Assembly: GCF_023701525.1 (NCBI RefSeq)
Contig: NZ_JAMQAW010000023.1
Location: 62,001-126,000, forward strand
DNA length: 64,000 nt
Reading direction: 5' to 3'
Source: Streptomyces albipurpureus
Lineage (GTDB): Bacteria > Actinomycetota > Actinomycetes > Streptomycetales > Streptomycetaceae
Part shown: piece by piece, positions 16,318-25,371 of the stretch
How the letters are laid out: each line of letters begins with the position of its first letter
Numbering within the stretch: the first letter of the stretch is position 1
Made by a program: the position numbers and the translations under genes
The notes under the pieces: generated by a model
The model's input: the letters and a program-made list of their open reading frames with translations, nothing else
What the model was told of the DNA's origin: nothing
Database searches by the model: none

Positions 16318-18774
16318 ATGGTGAGCCGGGCACCCGGCACAACCACCACTTCTGGCACCGGACCCACGCTGTGGTGGCCCCTCGCGGGCCTGACCCTCGT
16401 CGTCGGAGCATCGATACTCGCGGACCTCTACACCCACGCTGACCTGGGGAAAATACTTGCGTGGGCCTGTGCGGCCGTGGCACTGCTCGCACTGGCCTGG
16501 ACACTGCTGCTCATACGGCTGCTACGGGCTGAGCGCACCGCGCGCAGGGCCGAACACCACACCGCCGAAGCCCGGGCCGACGAAGTCGCCCATCTCGTCT
16601 CCGTACGCCTGCCCGCGATCACCGAGCGGCTGCGCGCCGGCCAGCGGCTGGACTCGGCCCCGGGCCCCCTCGCCCCGGCCGATGAGGTCGGCGAGGACTT
16701 CGCGGACGCGTTGGTTTCGATCGTCGAGGCACTCGGCTCGGAGGACGCCGTGCGTCGGGAGCGCACCCTGCGTGACTCCGTGCAGGCTGCCTTTGAATCA
16801 GTCGCCCGCAATATGCACGCGATGGCCACGGTCCAGCAGCAGGTGCTGGACCGGGTGGAGCAGACCATTGAGGACCCCCGGCTGCTGGCCGAGGTGATGA
16901 AGGCCGACCACGCGGCGGCCCAGATGACCCGCAAGGCCCAGACACTGCTGGTGATGTGCGGTATCTGGCCGGCCAGGCGGGAGACCAGGCCCGTCTCCCT
17001 CTATGACTGCGTCCGAGGGGCGCAGTCGCGGATCGTGGAGTTCAACCGGATCGAGGTGCACGGCGGTCAGACGCTCTACGCGGTGCCGCCCGCGGTCGAG
17101 GGGCTGATGCACACCATCGCCGAGCTGTTGGAGAACGCGACGGTCTTCTCGCCGTCCCGTACCCAGGTCATGGTCACCATCCGCGAGGTGGGGGCCGGCG
17201 CGGTGGTGGAGATCGACGACGCGGGGCTGGGGATGCCGCCCGATGTGCTCCTCCAGTCGACGGCACGGCTGAAGGACGAGTTGGACCTGGCCAACCTCGG
17301 TGCGGTGCCCCGCCTGGGGCTCGCCTGTGTGGGGCGCTGGGCCAGGGAGCTCGGCTTCAGTGTGGAACTGTCCGGCGCCTCCGCGTACGGCGGCACCCGC
17401 GCGGTGGCCTTCGTGCCCTACCGACTGCTGACCGAGCCCCGATCGCACTTCTCGGACGACCGGCACCCGGGCCGCGCCCAACGGCACGAGGCCACCTCCC
17501 ACACCGAGTGGTCGGCCGCCGAGCCGGCACCCTCCACCGCCTCCTACAGCTCCATGACCTACCCGGAAGGTGACTACAGGGCCCCGGAGTACGCGGGTGG
17601 GGAATACAGCGGTACGGAATACGGCGGAGCCGGTCCGGACACCGTGGAGTACGGGGGTACGGAGTACACCGGACCCGCCCCCGGCGGAATGGAGTACGGC
17701 GGCACCGGGCGTCCCGGCGGACGGCACCGCGACGACACGGGAGGCACGACCAGCACCGCTGGCGCGGTGTACCAGGCGCGGGGCCGCAGTACGGCGTCCG
17801 CCGCCTACCAGAACCAGGTCCGGGCAACGGCCGCGCACCAGGAGCAGCAAGCGGCCCGGCAGGACGCCGCTTCCGCCGGATACGCGGGGCCCGCGGACCA
17901 GGTGGCGGGGGCCTCGCCGTACGAAGGACGCGGCGAAGGGTCCGAGGACCATCCCGGGTCGGGCGCGGCCGAGGCCGCCGCGGCCTACCGCGGGATGGTG
18001 CGACAGCCGACCTCCTACCAGGGCACGCCACAACACTCGACCGCGTACCCCGGGGGGCACCAGGACGGGCAGGGCGGGGCGCAGCATCCCAGCACCCCTC
18101 CACCTCCTCCACCCGGAGCACGGTCGGATGGCCAAGCCGCGCACACCGACGCCTACCCGGCGCGGGCCCGCACGGACGCCCCTCGCTATGGCGGGGCAAC
18201 GCAGCAGGAGGGTGGGGCCGCCACACCACCGCGCCCCCCACGGCTGCGGGAGACCGCACAGCAGCCCCAGACCCCACGCGAGGAACCGAGCACCCGCCCA
18301 GGAGCACCGCAGAACCCGGGCGGCCCGAACCAAGGCCAGACGCGGTTCCCGAGCCAGGGTCAGACATGGTTCACGGGCCAACCCAAAGTCCAGGGCCAGC
18401 GCCGAACCCAGGTCCAGGCCCAGACACAGGTCCAGGGCCAGACACAGGGCCAGCCACAGCGCCAAGCCCAGGTCCAGGGCCAGTCCGAGCGCCCGGGTCA
18501 GGGGCAGGCCCCACCCCAGCAGCCGCTACCGCGTCGGCGTAGCCGTCGTGGTGCCGCCGTGGAGGCAGCGGCCCAACAGGCGCTCCAGCCGCAGCCGTTC
18601 GTACCAACCGCCGCACCCGTCCCACCGGATCAGCCCGCATGGACTCCCGAGGCAGCCAGGGCGTCCATCAGCAGTGTGGTGTCCGGCTCCCGCCGCGGTC
18701 GTGCGACGGTCGCGGGGACCACACCCTCCGAGCAACTTTCCGAACCCAATCCGCACCATGGAGGCCGGCTGTGA
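16318..18774 (+). CDS. Conservon sensor histidine kinase-like protein (CvnA)
   Basis: 818 residues. Two membrane helices (about residues 17-40 and 46-66) are followed by a coiled linker, a dimerisation-like helical region and a HATPase_c domain: N box ELLENATVFSPSRTQV near residue 270, G1 box IDDAGLGMPP, and LGLACVGRWARELG. From about residue 385 onward the protein is low-complexity: Tyr-Gly-rich repeats (EYGGTEYTG-like), then a Gln/Gly-rich stretch of VQGQTQ-like units, ending in a basic RRRSRRG patch. It starts the five-gene conservon; its stop overlaps the Roadblock start. Conservon kinases are thought to assemble with B, C and D proteins at the membrane. The phosphoacceptor histidine is not evident. 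Confidence 0.88.
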   Translation: MVSRAPGTTTTSGTGPTLWWPLAGLTLVVGASILADLYTHADLGKILAWACAAVALLALAWTLLLIRLLRAERTARRAEHHTAEARADEVAHLVSVRLPAITERLRAGQRLDSAPGPLAPADEVGEDFADALVSIVEALGSEDAVRRERTLRDSVQAAFESVARNMHAMATVQQQVLDRVEQTIEDPRLLAEVMKADHAAAQMTRKAQTLLVMCGIWPARRETRPVSLYDCVRGAQSRIVEFNRIEVHGGQTLYAVPPAVEGLMHTIAELLENATVFSPSRTQVMVTIREVGAGAVVEIDDAGLGMPPDVLLQSTARLKDELDLANLGAVPRLGLACVGRWARELGFSVELSGASAYGGTRAVAFVPYRLLTEPRSHFSDDRHPGRAQRHEATSHTEWSAAEPAPSTASYSSMTYPEGDYRAPEYAGGEYSGTEYGGAGPDTVEYGGTEYTGPAPGGMEYGGTGRPGGRHRDDTGGTTSTAGAVYQARGRSTASAAYQNQVRATAAHQEQQAARQDAASAGYAGPADQVAGASPYEGRGEGSEDHPGSGAAEAAAAYRGMVRQPTSYQGTPQHSTAYPGGHQDGQGGAQHPSTPPPPPPGARSDGQAAHTDAYPARARTDAPRYGGATQQEGGAATPPRPPRLRETAQQPQTPREEPSTRPGAPQNPGGPNQGQTRFPSQGQTWFTGQPKVQGQRRTQVQAQTQVQGQTQGQPQRQAQVQGQSERPGQGQAPPQQPLPRRRSRRGAAVEAAAQQALQPQPFVPTAAPVPPDQPAWTPEAARASISSVVSGSRRGRATVAGTTPSEQLSEPNPHHGGRL

Positions 18775-19214
18775 CCGGGATCATCACCAGACTGCCCGAC
18801 CTGGGCTGGATGCTCCGCCCGTTGACGGAGATCCCCGGAGTGCGACATGCCGTCGTGGTCTCCGAGGACGGTCTACGGCTCGGCCATGTCTCCTCGGAGA
18901 ACCTTCTCGGGCCGGTCTCGGCGCTCTCCGTCGCGGAGGCGGAGTCGCTGGCCGCCGCCTGTGCCGCGATGACGATGACCGGACGTTCCACCGCCACGCT
19001 GCTCTTCGGGCGAGGGGCCGGCGTACGCCAGTTGATGCTGGAGTCCGAGCACGGCTTCGTCCTGTTCACCCATGCCGGTATCGGTACCCACCTGGGAGTG
19101 GCCACCGACACGGACGCCGATGTGGGTCTGGTCGCCCAGCAGATGCAACTCCTCGTGGCGAAGATCGGCGCACACCTGAGCAGCCAGCCACGGGACCCGG
19201 TGATCGACTCCTGA
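18771..19214 (+). CDS. Conservon Roadblock/LC7 protein (CvnB)
   Basis: 147 residues from a GTG that overlaps the kinase stop. The Roadblock/LC7 fold is typical: DLGWMLRPLTEIPGVRHAVVVSEDGL, a middle SLAAACAAMTMTGRS and C-terminal VGLVAQQMQLLVAKIGAHL. CvnB proteins are thought to regulate the adjacent GTPase, as MglB does for MglA. The stop overlaps the next ATG (CTGATGACG), showing tight coupling. Confidence 0.9.
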   Translation: MTGIITRLPDLGWMLRPLTEIPGVRHAVVVSEDGLRLGHVSSENLLGPVSALSVAEAESLAAACAAMTMTGRSTATLLFGRGAGVRQLMLESEHGFVLFTHAGIGTHLGVATDTDADVGLVAQQMQLLVAKIGAHLSSQPRDPVIDS

Positions 19215-19573
19215 TGACGGACCGTCCGGATCACCGGACTCCCTCGGCGGTGCGCCCGTATGTGATCACCCGTGGGCGTTCGGAGACCGGCACCGAACCG
19301 TTGGCCTGGGAGACCCTGGTGATGGCCACGGACGCCGCCTTCCCCGCCTCCCTGCAACCCGAGCACCAACGCATTCTGACGTTCTGTCACGGCCTGTTGT
19401 CGGTCGCCGAGGTGGCCGCTCATCTAGGCCAGCCGCCCCCGGTCGTACAGGTCCTGCTGTCCGACCTCGTAGCGTGGGGGCTTATCGTGATCCGCCCGCC
19501 CATCCCGCCGGCCGAACACCACGATGTGACCATGCTGAGAAAGGTCCTCCATGGCCTCGAAAGCCGTCTCTGA
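19214..19573 (+). CDS. Conservon DUF742 protein (CvnC)
   Basis: 119 residues matching the DUF742 pattern: VRPYVITRGRSE near the start, a middle LQPEHQRILTFCHGLLSVAEVAAHLGQPP with winged-helix character, and LLSDLVAWGLIVIRPP before the C-terminus. It overlaps CvnB by one base and CvnD by 23 bases. Family role: conservon component, probably an adaptor between kinase and GTPase. Confidence 0.9.
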   Translation: MTDRPDHRTPSAVRPYVITRGRSETGTEPLAWETLVMATDAAFPASLQPEHQRILTFCHGLLSVAEVAAHLGQPPPVVQVLLSDLVAWGLIVIRPPIPPAEHHDVTMLRKVLHGLESRL

Positions 19574-20651
19574 CGCCCAGGACGGGGCGCCGCGACAACA
19601 GCAGGGCCCGGGCACAGCACCGGGCCCGCGGTTCACCGGCCACCCCCGGCAGCCGGACTCCGATGTGCGTCGGGCCCCGGATGAACAGCCGGACCAGCAG
19701 TCAGGTGAACAGCCGGCCGGACAAGCGGACTCGCTACCGCGGCCGGCTCCCGGCGCGCCTTCGGAACCCCTGCTCCCCGCGGACTCCGCCCCCTACCCGA
19801 TCCCGGGAGCGTCCCCGGGCCTCCATCCCCACGCTCCGTCGACGCCTCGCCCGGACGCCGCGCATGCCGCGTCCGCTGCCCGGGGGGCTCCGGCGGCAGG
19901 AGCAGGCGAAACGGTTCCCCATACCGCTCAGGGCTCCTTCGGCCACCCGGGCGGAGCGAGGGAAACGGCGACGGCCACCGCACCGACCGCCCGGGCGATC
20001 CCGGCCGAAGCGGTGGACCGCTCTCCCATCGGCACCCGATCCGATGTTCCCGCGCCACCCGGCACCTATGTCAGCCCCACCGTCACCGGTTCCGCCAAGA
20101 TCCTGATCGTCGGACCGCTCGGGGTGGGCAAAACGACCATGATCGGCACGGTCTCCGAGATCAAGCCGCTCTCCACCGAAGCGTTGATGACGCAGGCCGG
20201 CGCCCTGGTCGACGCCTTACCCGCCCCCGGTAAGACGACCACCACCGTCGCCCTCGACTTCGGCCGCATCACCATCGACGGCGCGCTGGTGCTCTATCTC
20301 TTCGGCACCCCGGGACAGCAACGCTTCCTCCCCGCGTGGCGCGACTTGGCACGCGGGTCACTGGGCGCGCTCGCCCTCGTCGACACCCGTGATCTCGCCG
20401 CGTCCTTCGATGCGTTGGGCAATCTGGAGGACCTCGGGCTGCCCTTCGCGGTCGCCGTCAACTCCTTCCCCGACGGCCCGCGCTACCAGGACGAGGAGTT
20501 GCGGGCCGCGCTCGATCTACTGCCCGACACCCCCCTGGTCCGCTGTGACGCCCGGGATCTACGCTCCTCCGTCGGGGCGTTGATCGCGCTGCTCTCCCAT
20601 CTCATCGACACGGCACGGCCCCCCGTGCCCGTCTCCACGGAGTCCCTGTGA
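19551..20651 (+). CDS. Conservon Ras-like GTPase (CvnD) with long Pro/Ala-rich N-terminal extension
   Basis: 366 residues. CvnD proteins are normally around 190-200 residues; here about 165 residues of Pro/Ala/Gly-rich disordered sequence precede the GTPase core. The core has the P-loop GPLGVGKTTMIG near residue 188, switch region TTTVALDFGRI, the G3-like LFGTPGQQRFLPAWRDL, and an AVAVNSFPDGPRYQ stretch in the G4 area (NSF in place of NKxD, usual in this family). A rare TTA leucine codon lies at 20217. The gene overlaps cvnC and cvnE. Role: nucleotide-dependent switch of the conservon. Confidence 0.9.
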   Translation: MASKAVSDAQDGAPRQQQGPGTAPGPRFTGHPRQPDSDVRRAPDEQPDQQSGEQPAGQADSLPRPAPGAPSEPLLPADSAPYPIPGASPGLHPHAPSTPRPDAAHAASAARGAPAAGAGETVPHTAQGSFGHPGGARETATATAPTARAIPAEAVDRSPIGTRSDVPAPPGTYVSPTVTGSAKILIVGPLGVGKTTMIGTVSEIKPLSTEALMTQAGALVDALPAPGKTTTTVALDFGRITIDGALVLYLFGTPGQQRFLPAWRDLARGSLGALALVDTRDLAASFDALGNLEDLGLPFAVAVNSFPDGPRYQDEELRAALDLLPDTPLVRCDARDLRSSVGALIALLSHLIDTARPPVPVSTESL

Positions 20652-21979
20652 CCCTGCCGCCGCCCCCTGTGCCTCCGCAAGCGCGGCCCAGGGTCGTTGG
20701 CCGCTGCCCGGCCGCCCCGCTCTACGGCCCGGAGTTGGACGGCGATTCGCTGCCCGCCTTCTATGCGGGACTGCGCCGGGTCCACGGCCCGGTGGCCCCG
20801 GTGCTGATCGCCCCCGGTGTCTCCGCCTGGCTGGTCATCGGCCATCGCGAACTGCTCCGACTCACCCGCGAGGAGCAGGACTTCTCCCATGACCCGCGGC
20901 GCTGGACCCTACTGCGCGAGGGGCGAGTACCGGCCGATTCCCCGTTAATGCCCATCGTCGGCTGGCGTCCCGCGCTGCTCCACACCGACGGTCAACAGCA
21001 CCGCCGGATGCGTACCGCCGTCTCCGACGCGATCGCCGCGATCGACGGGCATGAACTACGGCGCACGGTGAGGGCGGCGGCCGAGGGGCTGATCGCCTCC
21101 TTCGCGGATCGCCGGGAGGCCGATCTCGTACCGCACTACGCCCGGGGACTCTCGCTCCAGGTCCTCACCCGGCTGCTCGGGCTGGATGACCGCACCGGAC
21201 AACTGCTGGCACAGGCGATCATGGGGATGGTCGTCACCAATGCCGACTCCCACAACGCCAGTGCGCGCATGGACGCCATCCTCCAGGATTTGATCAAGGA
21301 GAAGCGTCGCCGGCCCGGCACTGACATCACCTCGGCGCTGCTGAACCACGCGGGAGGCCTCACCGACGACGAGGTGCTGCACAATCTGGTGGTGACGCTG
21401 GTGACCGGTCATCAGACGACGGTCAACTGGATCACCAGCACCCTGCGCGTGCTGATCTGCGATCCAGCGTTCCGCTCCTCGGTGAGTGTGGGCCATCTCA
21501 GCGTGGATGACGCCCTGGACCTGGTGTTGTGGCGCCATCCGCCCACCCAGAACTTCCCGGCCCGATACGCCACCCGGGACCTGGAGTTCGGTGGCCAGCA
21601 GATCCGCGCCGGCGACATGCTGGTACTCGGCCTCGCGGGCGCCAACCAGGACCCCTCGGTGCTCCCCGAAAGCGGTCAGCCCGTGGTCGGCAACCGTTCC
21701 CATCTCGCCTTCGGCGCCGGCCCCCATATGTGCCCGGCCCAGGACCCGGCCCGGCTGATCACCCGTACCGCCGTGGACACCATCCGCCATCGGCTGCCCG
21801 ATCTGGAGTTGGCCGTCCCGGAGTCCGAGCTGGCCTGGGTGAAGTCACCGTGGAGCAGGGGGCTCGCGGCACTTCCCGTCCGGTTCACCCGCCCCCAGCT
21901 GCCCAGACCGCCGCGCCATCGGATGCGCACCCAGGAAGCGGTCCCCGACGAGGAGTCCGCTTCCGGGCCGCCTCAGTAG
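20648..21979 (+). CDS. Conservon cytochrome P450, CYP157-like, without the K-helix EXXR glutamate (CvnE)
   Basis: 443 residues from a GTG overlapping the GTPase stop. The heme-binding loop is intact (HLAFGAGPHMCPAQDPARL, cysteine near residue 364) and the I-helix reads LVTGHQTTVNW. At the K-helix the sequence is DLVLWRHPPTQN, where a P450 normally has E-x-x-R; valine replaces glutamate. Loss of the EXXR motif is described for the CYP157 family associated with conservons. A rare TTA codon occurs at 20945. The protein would be soluble and dependent on external ferredoxin partners. Substrate unknown. Confidence 0.9.
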   Translation: MTLPPPPVPPQARPRVVGRCPAAPLYGPELDGDSLPAFYAGLRRVHGPVAPVLIAPGVSAWLVIGHRELLRLTREEQDFSHDPRRWTLLREGRVPADSPLMPIVGWRPALLHTDGQQHRRMRTAVSDAIAAIDGHELRRTVRAAAEGLIASFADRREADLVPHYARGLSLQVLTRLLGLDDRTGQLLAQAIMGMVVTNADSHNASARMDAILQDLIKEKRRRPGTDITSALLNHAGGLTDDEVLHNLVVTLVTGHQTTVNWITSTLRVLICDPAFRSSVSVGHLSVDDALDLVLWRHPPTQNFPARYATRDLEFGGQQIRAGDMLVLGLAGANQDPSVLPESGQPVVGNRSHLAFGAGPHMCPAQDPARLITRTAVDTIRHRLPDLELAVPESELAWVKSPWSRGLAALPVRFTRPQLPRPPRHRMRTQEAVPDEESASGPPQ

Positions 21980-22051
21980 TCCGGGACCGGCCCGGAGACA
22001 GTTCCGGCGGGCTCAGGAGCAGGTCAAGACGGTCGGTACGCTGAGTGGTCT

Positions 22052-23221
22052 ATGTCAGCCCCCGCCCCCGTCCGGTCCGCCGGTCTCCCTCCGAAGGACT
22101 CCGGTATGCAGCCCCACCGCTTCCCGGCCCTGCGCCGTGCGCGGCCCGCGCTGCTGCTGTTCATCGCGATCAAGGCCCTCTGTCTGGCCGTGCTCTTCCT
22201 CTGGGCACAGCTCGCGGGCAGGGATGCCTACCAGCTGCTCTCCGCCCGCTGGGACTCGCTCTGGTACGTCAGGGTCGTCGAGCAGGGCTATGACTTCACC
22301 CTGACCGCGCCCGATGGCCGGGTGCTCTCGGACATGGCGTTCTTCCCGCTGCTGCCCTGGCTGGAAGAGGGGCTCTCGGCGATCACCCCGCTGGGCCCCG
22401 CGGATGCGGGAGTGCTGATCAGCGCGATCGCCTCGCTCGCGGCGGCCTGGGGGATCTTCCGGGTCGTCGATCACCTCTACGGGGAACGGGCCGCGCTCTT
22501 CACCGTCGCCGTCTGGGCCGCGCTGCCGGTCGCGATCGTCCAGTCGATGGCCTACAGCGAGTCCCTGTTCACCGCGCTCGCCGCCTGGGCGCTGTATGCG
22601 GTGCTCCGGGCGAACTGGCTGCTCGCCGGGGTGCTGGCGGCGCTCGCAGGACTGACACGGCCGGTGGGCCTCGCGGTCGCCGCCGCCCTCTGGGTGGCCG
22701 CGATCGTCTCTTGGAGGACATCCGATGACCGCCCCCGACGGGTGGCCGGGATGGTGCTCGCCCCGTTGGGCGCGGCCGGATATGTCCTCTGGGTGGGCCA
22801 GCAGACCGGTAGCTTCTTCGGCTACCTCGATGTGCAGAAGGCCTGGGGCAACGGTTTTGACGGTGGCGTCGCCTTCGCCCAGTTCATCGGTGAGCGCCTG
22901 TCCAGCCCGGCTTTCCCGGCCGGCGTCGGGCTGCTGGTCGGGGTGGCGCTGGTGGGCTGGCTCTATGCGAAGGGCGTACGGCAGGGACAGCCCGCGCCCC
23001 TGCTGACGTACTGCGCCATCGTGGTGGCGCTGGCCCTGTGCTCCTCGGGGTTCTTCGGCTCCAAGCCACGGCTGCTGATGCCCGCCTTCCCGCTGCTGAT
23101 CCCCCTCGGTCTCGCCCTCGCCCGGGCCAGGACGAGGGTGGCCTGGTCGGTGGTGCTGGCGGCGGCGGCGGTCGCGGCGGTGTACGGGGCGTTCTGGCTG
23201 CACGGCTCGGGCCCGCCGTAG
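22052..23221 (+). CDS. PIG-V-like polyprenol-phosphate mannosyltransferase (GT-C membrane protein)
   Basis: 389 residues with about ten membrane helices. The first extracytoplasmic loop carries the family signature RWDSLWYVRVVEQGYD, followed by DMAFFPLLPWLEEGLS, and later PVAIVQSMAYSESLFTALAAWALY and ALAGLTRPVGLA. This pattern is that of bacterial PIG-V/GT-C mannosyltransferases that use a polyprenyl-phosphate sugar donor. It starts 72 bases after the P450 stop, so readthrough from the conservon is possible, but it may have its own promoter. Confidence 0.82.
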   Translation: MSAPAPVRSAGLPPKDSGMQPHRFPALRRARPALLLFIAIKALCLAVLFLWAQLAGRDAYQLLSARWDSLWYVRVVEQGYDFTLTAPDGRVLSDMAFFPLLPWLEEGLSAITPLGPADAGVLISAIASLAAAWGIFRVVDHLYGERAALFTVAVWAALPVAIVQSMAYSESLFTALAAWALYAVLRANWLLAGVLAALAGLTRPVGLAVAAALWVAAIVSWRTSDDRPRRVAGMVLAPLGAAGYVLWVGQQTGSFFGYLDVQKAWGNGFDGGVAFAQFIGERLSSPAFPAGVGLLVGVALVGWLYAKGVRQGQPAPLLTYCAIVVALALCSSGFFGSKPRLLMPAFPLLIPLGLALARARTRVAWSVVLAAAAVAAVYGAFWLHGSGPP

Positions 23222-23325
23222 CCCGCCGGGAGGCTTTCTGTGCGGCTGCGGTCCGGGCGGTACTGACCGAGACTGGCCTTCGTACACCCGTACCCTCATC
23301 TCCTGATCTCGGAGAGGACGCGCCC

Positions 23326-24192
23326 ATGCCTCCAGTCATCGCCGTCACCGGAGCGAGCGGCCGGATCGGCGGCCGAGTGGCCGCACGCCTCGCCGAGCAG
23401 GGGCAGGCCGTGCGTCTCCTGGGCCGCAACCCGGCCCGACTGCCCCGGATCGCCGGAGGCTCGATCGGCCCGGCCGCCTCCTATGGCAACGGCGAGGCCA
23501 TGCGGGCGGCCTGCGATGGGGTGAAGACCCTGTTCCTGGTCTCGGCGCAGGAGTCCCAGGGCCGGGTGCGGGAGCATATGACGGCCGTGGACGCGGCGGT
23601 CGCGGCCGGGGTGGAACGGCTGGTGTACGTATCGTTCCTAGGCGCTTCGCCGGATGCGACCTTCACCTTCGCCCGGGACCACTGGCACACGGAGGAGTAC
23701 ATCCGCGCCTCCAGCCTCCGCTACACCTTCCTCCGGGACAGCTTCTATCTGGACGCCCTCGCCCGGATGGCCGGTGCGGACGGGGTGATCCGCGGGCCGG
23801 CCGGAGCGGGGCGGGTCTCGGCGGTGGCACACGATGACATCGCCGACTCGGCCGTTGGCGTACTGCTCGGCGAGGGGCATGACAGCGCCACCTATGACAT
23901 CACCGGCCCAACGGCGATCACCCTGACCGAGGCCGCCGACGAACTGACCCGCTTCGCCGGCCGCCCGGTCGTCTACCAACCGGAGTCCGAGGACGAGGCC
24001 TACGCCTCCCGGTCGATCTTCGGCGCCGAGTCCTGGGAGGTGGCCGGCTGGGTCACCTCCTACGAGGCGATCGCCAGTGGTGAGCTGGCCGCCGTCTCGG
24101 ACTCGGTGCCCAAGCTAGCGGGACACCCGGCGCAGACGTTCACCGACTTCCTCCGCGCCAACCCCGAGTCCTACGCGCACTTGCGCCCATGA
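23326..24192 (+). CDS. NmrA-like NAD(P)-dependent reductase/epimerase (SDR superfamily)
   Basis: 288 residues. The Rossmann motif ITGASGRIG-type glycine loop is at the N-terminus (VIAVTGASGRIGGRVAARL), followed by VRLLGRNPARLP and a later VYVSFLGASPDATFTFARDHWHTEEY. This resembles the NmrA/quinone-oxidoreductase-2 (QorB) group of atypical SDRs. The open frame extends upstream into the mannosyltransferase gene, but the ATG at 23326 with a GGAGAGG site fits. Its last 22 bases overlap the 3' end of hutI on the other strand. Confidence 0.85.
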   Translation: MPPVIAVTGASGRIGGRVAARLAEQGQAVRLLGRNPARLPRIAGGSIGPAASYGNGEAMRAACDGVKTLFLVSAQESQGRVREHMTAVDAAVAAGVERLVYVSFLGASPDATFTFARDHWHTEEYIRASSLRYTFLRDSFYLDALARMAGADGVIRGPAGAGRVSAVAHDDIADSAVGVLLGEGHDSATYDITGPTAITLTEAADELTRFAGRPVVYQPESEDEAYASRSIFGAESWEVAGWVTSYEAIASGELAAVSDSVPKLAGHPAQTFTDFLRANPESYAHLRP

Positions 24193-25343
24193 CGCCAGAC
24201 ATCGCTCACCAACGGGACCCCCGGCCGATACGCCAGATGCACATGGCTGGGCGCGTCCAACAGGACCAGATCCGCATGCGCTCCCGGTGTGACCCGCCCC
24301 TCTGACGAACTCCGCAGAGCGGCGGCCCCACCGGCCGTCGCCGCCCAGAGCGCCTCATCCGGGGTCATCCCCATGTCGCGTACGGCCAGGGCGATACAGA
24401 ACGGCATGGACGAGGTGTACGACGACCCGGGGTTGCAGTCGGTGGAGAGCGCGACCGTCACCCCCGCGTCCAGCAGCCGACGCGCGTCGGGCCACTGGGC
24501 CCGGGTGGAGAACTCAGCGCCTGGCAGCAGTGTGGCCACGGTGGTCCCTTGGGCCAGCGCTTCCACATCGGCATCCGTCAGATGGGTGCAGTGGTCGGCG
24601 CTGGCCGCACCCAGCTCGACCGCCAGCTGAACGCCGGGGCCGTAACCGAGCTGGTTGGCGTGCACCCGGGGGATCAGATCCTGGGCCATGCCCGCGGTGA
24701 GGATGGCCCGGGCCTGATCGCCGTCGAAGGCGCCCTTCTCGCAGAACACATCGACCCAGCGGGCGTGCGGAGCGCAGGCGTCCAGCATTTCGCCGGTGAC
24801 CAGGTCGACATAGCTCGCGGGGTCGTCCGCGTACTCCGGCGGCACGATATGCGCGCCGAGATAGGTCACGTCCTCGGTGTGCCGCCCGGCGATCCGCAGC
24901 GCCCGGACCTCGTCATCGGTGGTGAGCCCATAGCCGGACTTGACCTCGATGGTCGTGGTGCCCTGGCGCAGGGCCTCCGCGATATGACGGGCGAGATTGG
25001 CTTCCAGCTCCTCATCGGTCGCGGCCCGGGTGGCGGCGACGGTGGTACGGATGCCCCCGGCCGCATACGGCTGACCGGACATCCGGGCGTTGAACTCCGC
25101 CGTACGGTCCCCGGCGAACACCAGATGCGAGTGGGAGTCGACGAACCCGGGGATACCGGCCCGGCCTTCGGCGTCATGCACGGTGTCAGCGTCCGGGGCG
25201 TCCTCGGCCCGCCCGACCCAGGCATAGCGCTCGCCTTCGATGACCACGGCCGCGTCCTTGATGACATGAAGGATGCTGTCGTCGCCGGTGCCGGGATCGT
25301 TGGTGACAAGGCTGCCGATATGGGTGATGAGGGTGCTGCTCAT
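24171..25343 (-). CDS. hutI: Imidazolonepropionase
   Basis: 390 residues from the ATG at 25343 (AGAGGAC upstream). Amidohydrolase-fold features: GIPGFVDSHSHLVFAGDRTAEF (metal-binding HxH), TTIEVKSGYGL, YLGAHIVPPEYADDP and VALSTDCNPGSSYTSSM near the C-terminus. It hydrolyses 4-imidazolone-5-propionate to N-formimidoyl-glutamate, the third step of histidine degradation. Here it is separated from hutF and hutU by an accessory block of about 8.7 kb. Its 3' end overlaps the convergent reductase gene. Confidence 0.93.
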   Translation of the reverse strand: MSSTLITHIGSLVTNDPGTGDDSILHVIKDAAVVIEGERYAWVGRAEDAPDADTVHDAEGRAGIPGFVDSHSHLVFAGDRTAEFNARMSGQPYAAGGIRTTVAATRAATDEELEANLARHIAEALRQGTTTIEVKSGYGLTTDDEVRALRIAGRHTEDVTYLGAHIVPPEYADDPASYVDLVTGEMLDACAPHARWVDVFCEKGAFDGDQARAILTAGMAQDLIPRVHANQLGYGPGVQLAVELGAASADHCTHLTDADVEALAQGTTVATLLPGAEFSTRAQWPDARRLLDAGVTVALSTDCNPGSSYTSSMPFCIALAVRDMGMTPDEALWAATAGGAAALRSSSEGRVTPGAHADLVLLDAPSHVHLAYRPGVPLVSDVWRHGRKCA

Positions 25344-25371
25344 GACGTCCTCTCGCAGGTCATAGCCCACA

